Assembly: GCF_022662475.1 (NCBI RefSeq)
Contig: NZ_JAKNQQ010000002.1
Coordinates: forward strand, 62,001 to 126,000
DNA length: 64,000 nt
Reading direction: 5' to 3'
DNA from: Sphingomonas sp. TREG-RG-20F-R18-01
GTDB taxonomy: Bacteria > Pseudomonadota > Alphaproteobacteria > Sphingomonadales > Sphingomonadaceae
Below the pieces are notes generated by a model that saw only the letters and a list, made by a program, of their open reading frames with translations, did not search any database and had not been told where the DNA came from. Made by a program: the position numbers and the translations under genes. Shown in pieces: positions 61,521 to 64,000 of the stretch. Every line of letters starts with the position of its first letter. Position 1 is the first letter of the stretch.

Positions 61521-62533
61521 CGGCCGATGCGGAACGCGCCCGGCCCAGCGTGACGCTGTGCATCCTGTGCTTCAACCAGGAACAGCATGTCGGCGCCGCG
61601 CTTGAGGCCGCCTTGCGCCAGACCGGGGATCCGATCGAGATCATCGTCAGCGACGATGGCTCGAGCGACGACACGCTGGCCGTCGCACGCGCGGTGGCGG
61701 CGCGGTACCGCGGACCGCACAGCGTCATCGTTCGCCAGACCCCGCGCAATCTTGGGACGCTGCATCACCTGTTCGATGTTGCGGAGCTCGCAACCGGCGC
61801 CTTGTTGGTCGTGGCCGCCGGCGACGACATGTCGCTGCCGGAACGCGCCGAGACGCTAGCGCGGACATGGCAGCGCGCACCGAGCAGCGCCGTTTTTTCG
61901 GCCTACCAAATCATCGACGACAACGGCGTGGTCATCGATCCGCATCACCGGTTTGACGATTCCTGGCTGCCGCTGCACGACTATTTCCCCGGGCGAGACC
62001 TCGTGTCGATCCACGGCGCTTCATCGGCCTATCAACGCGACCGGTTGCTCGCCTTGCCGCGGCCGGCGACCCGCGTCCTGTTCGAGGATACGTGGCTGAC
62101 CCTGATCCTGACGCTGTTGGGCCAGACGATCGCCTATGTCGACCAACCGCTCGTATCCTATCGGCAGCACGATGGCTCCGCCACGAACTATGGCACGCGC
62201 AGCCGCGTCCTGAAATCCGATGTCATCGCGGCCGATCAGCAGAACTACCGACGGGCGGCGTTCTATCGGGACGCGGTGCAGTCGTTCAGGGATCAAGCGG
62301 TCGCCTCGGGCCATGCCGGCACGGTCGCAATGACGATCGTCGATCGCGACCTTGCCTTCTATGACGCGCAAGCGGCCTGGTCCTCGCTCCGGTGGCGCGC
62401 GAAACTCGCTGCAACGATGCGTGCGCGTCAGCCATGGATGCGGCAATGGGCCGCAGTGCGTCTGCTAAGCCCAGGGGTGCGGGCAACGATCGCCCGTGGA
62501 CAGCAATTCGTCCGTACCGGACCAGCCCGATGA
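61517..62533 (+). CDS. Glycosyltransferase family 2
   Basis: A 338-residue GT-A enzyme without transmembrane helices. Motifs: VTLCILCFNQEQHVGAAL, IEIIVSDDGSSDDTL, and the acidic VVAAGDDMSLPERA (nucleotide/metal-binding D-x-D equivalent). A likely base appears in FEDTWLTLILTL. C-terminal helical tail with basic residues. Coupled by ATGA overlaps on both sides to wzx and the next glycosyltransferase. Donor unknown. Confidence 0.9.
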   Translation: MTADAERARPSVTLCILCFNQEQHVGAALEAALRQTGDPIEIIVSDDGSSDDTLAVARAVAARYRGPHSVIVRQTPRNLGTLHHLFDVAELATGALLVVAAGDDMSLPERAETLARTWQRAPSSAVFSAYQIIDDNGVVIDPHHRFDDSWLPLHDYFPGRDLVSIHGASSAYQRDRLLALPRPATRVLFEDTWLTLILTLLGQTIAYVDQPLVSYRQHDGSATNYGTRSRVLKSDVIAADQQNYRRAAFYRDAVQSFRDQAVASGHAGTVAMTIVDRDLAFYDAQAAWSSLRWRAKLAATMRARQPWMRQWAAVRLLSPGVRATIARGQQFVRTGPAR

Positions 62534-63759
62534 GAACCTTGTTCGTAACCTGGGACGGCCCGCAGGTTAGCTATGTCGAAAGTCTTTTCGTACCTATTTT
62601 CGAGGGCCTTGCCGCTCACGGTTTTCCGGTGGACATCCTCCAATTCCGGTGGGGTGACGCTGCCCAGGCGGAAAAGGTTCGGTCCGTCTGCACGGCGAGC
62701 GGCATCGGGTATCGCGCGCGACCGATCTGGCGTGGCGTCGGTGGCCTTGGCCCCTTTGCAACGGCCCTTGCCGGCGGGCGGGCGATCACCGCTGCGGCGC
62801 GCCATTTCGGCTCGGATCTCGTCATGCCCCGCAGCTTGATGCCAGCGCTCGCAACGCTTGCGGCCCGGGGGCTCGATCGTCCGATCGTTTTCGATGCCGA
62901 CGGCCTGCAGGCCGACGAACGCGTCGATTTCGCCGGTTTGAGGCCCGAGGGTGCTGTGTACCGGATCCTGCGCGATGTGGAAGCGCAGATCATCAGGCGC
63001 TCGACGGCGGTGCTGGCGCGATCCCCCCGCGCGTGCGACATTCTCCTGGCCCGCGCCGGCCCGCCGGTGGGAAGCCAACGATTTCATATCGTCACGAACG
63101 GGCGGGACGTCGCGGCCTTCCACCCCGGCGATGCCACGACGCGCCTGGCCGTTCGCGACGAACTGGGGCTGCCCGCGGATGCAACGGTGTTGGTCTACGC
63201 CGGGTCGGTCGGACCACAATACCGACTTGACCAAGCGGCGGACCTGCTCCGCCACGTTCGCCAGCGTGACCACGCCGCGCGGCTGCTCGTGCTGTCCGGG
63301 TCGCCAACGGACGCCGCGTCCGCCCTGGCTGCGGCAGGATGCGTGGACGGGACCTTTACCATCATGCGAAGCGCGCCGGCCGATGTACCCCGCTATCTCG
63401 CGGCGGCAGATGTCGGTATCGCGTTCCGTACGCCCAGCTTCTCCATGCAGGCAGTGGCGCCCGTCAAAGTCGCCGAATATCTGCTGTGCGGGCTGCCGGT
63501 CATTGGCAATCCCGAAATCGGGGACAACCGCGCGGCCTCGAGCGCCGGTGTCTTCTTCGACAGTGCCGCTGGCAATGCCGCGGGCGCAGACTGGGTCATC
63601 GACCGCGTCCGCGCCGATCGATCCGCCCTGCGGGATGCGGCCCGGCGCGTCGGAGTCGAGCATTGCTCGCTGGATCGCGCCGTGCGCGACTATCTTGGCG
63701 TGCTGCGGGACATCCGCGATTCAGAGCATACCAGCGGACATTCGCCGTCCCTTGGATGA
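62530..63759 (+). CDS. Glycosyltransferase, GT4-like
   Basis: A 409-residue GT-B-like protein. The N-terminus MRTLFVTWDGPQVSYVESLF and the PIVFDADGLQADERVDF segment (a DxDG-type strand also seen in the GT4 at 57234) lead to a C-terminal domain with VLVYAGSVGPQYRLDQ, VPRYLAAADVGIAFR and KVAEYLLCGLPVIG. It should extend the same repeat unit as its neighbour. The start at 62530 overlaps the preceding stop (ATGA). Confidence 0.87.
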   Translation: MRTLFVTWDGPQVSYVESLFVPIFEGLAAHGFPVDILQFRWGDAAQAEKVRSVCTASGIGYRARPIWRGVGGLGPFATALAGGRAITAAARHFGSDLVMPRSLMPALATLAARGLDRPIVFDADGLQADERVDFAGLRPEGAVYRILRDVEAQIIRRSTAVLARSPRACDILLARAGPPVGSQRFHIVTNGRDVAAFHPGDATTRLAVRDELGLPADATVLVYAGSVGPQYRLDQAADLLRHVRQRDHAARLLVLSGSPTDAASALAAAGCVDGTFTIMRSAPADVPRYLAAADVGIAFRTPSFSMQAVAPVKVAEYLLCGLPVIGNPEIGDNRAASSAGVFFDSAAGNAAGADWVIDRVRADRSALRDAARRVGVEHCSLDRAVRDYLGVLRDIRDSEHTSGHSPSLG

Positions 63760-63788
63760 AGCATGATGTGGCAACGAGGAATGACCCG

Positions 63789-64000
63789 GTGATACACCCT
63801 CTCGCATGTGTTCAGGACTGCAGTATCGGGGAAGGCACAACCGTTTGGCAGTTCGCCGTCGTGTTGGCCGGCGCCCGGATCGGCTGTAACTGCAATCTCA
63901 ACGCCCATACGCTGGTGGAGGGCGGCGCCGTGCTGGGTGACCGTGTTACGCTGAAAAGCGGCGTCTACGTGTGGGATGGGATCGTCCTTGAGGACGATGT
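63789..64000 (+). CDS. Hexapeptide-repeat N-acyltransferase, FdtC/WbpD-like (truncated by window end)
   Basis: The first 70 codons of a left-handed parallel beta-helix acyltransferase. From a GTG at 63789 the frame reads IHPLACVQDCSIGEGTTVWQ, then FAVVLAGARIGCNCNLNAH, TLVEGGAVLGDRVTLKSGV and YVWDGIVLEDD, clear hexapeptide repeats with the family core. GAGGA lies 8 nt upstream; another in-frame GTG is at 63768. Position after fdtA-fdtB implies N-acetylation of the 3-amino group (FdtC/QdtC), but the acyl donor cannot be read from the fragment. Confidence 0.8.
   Translation, partial: MIHPLACVQDCSIGEGTTVWQFAVVLAGARIGCNCNLNAHTLVEGGAVLGDRVTLKSGVYVWDGIVLEDD

Overview
The window is high-GC DNA from an alphaproteobacterium, most likely a member of the Sphingomonadales. 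The evidence is a short Ppx followed directly by RlmE, a hemC-hemD-Mic60-like run, an SdhE/SDHAF4-type DUF1674 gene, a DUF5996 gene, a TldD, and a sphingan/Gum-type export system. Genes are tightly packed with many 4-bp ATGA/GTGA/TTGA overlaps. No rRNA, tRNA, CRISPR array, transposase or phage gene was seen.

Positions 1-37,100 are mainly chromosomal housekeeping: ppx-rlmE; recQ; a GMC oxidoreductase; a mechanosensitive channel; glnK-amtB behind a clear sigma-54 promoter; a secreted M42-type peptidase with a DUF2007 partner; tldD; an orphan ABC ATPase; nadB; a beta-lactamase-like lipoprotein; polA with a flippase; an rsmB-rpe-heparinase-purH run; gpsA-tsaD; and hemC-hemD-Mic60. Several gaps in this part hold REP/BIME-like palindromic repeats of two families. 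The rsmB-rpe gap is a roughly 245-bp unit present three times in tandem.

Positions 37,270-64,000 are a polysaccharide biosynthesis and export locus. The first part (+) carries a UDP-sugar dehydrogenase, a metallophosphoesterase, a Wza/GumB-type export lipoprotein, a Wzc-type co-polymerase/tyrosine kinase, an unrecognised TPR-like protein and an O-antigen ligase/polymerase-family protein. A convergent glycosyltransferase and an EpsG-type polymerase follow. The central part (-, 56.8 to 47.5 kb) reads rfbF, rfbG, gtrA, a TPP enzyme, an SDR, a GtrB-like GT2, rfbH and a polytopic protein. RfbF, RfbG and RfbH make CDP-4-keto-3,6-dideoxyglucose. The TPP enzyme plus SDR resemble YerE/YerF, which add and reduce a two-carbon branch (yersiniose type). 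GtrA, the GtrB-like GT2 and the polytopic protein look like a Gtr three-component decoration system. I infer a module that makes a branched-chain 3,6-dideoxysugar and attaches it outside the cytoplasm.

The last part (+, 57.2-64 kb) has a GT4, then fdtA-fdtB-wzx-GT2-GT4 and the start of an fdtC-like acyltransferase cut by the window edge. It would supply an N-acylated 3-amino-3,6-dideoxyhexose (Fuc3NAc/Qui3NAc type) and a Wzx flippase. A patch from about 46.9 to 49.1 kb has clearly lower GC than its surroundings and contains a likely gene remnant, suggesting recent exchange inside the locus.
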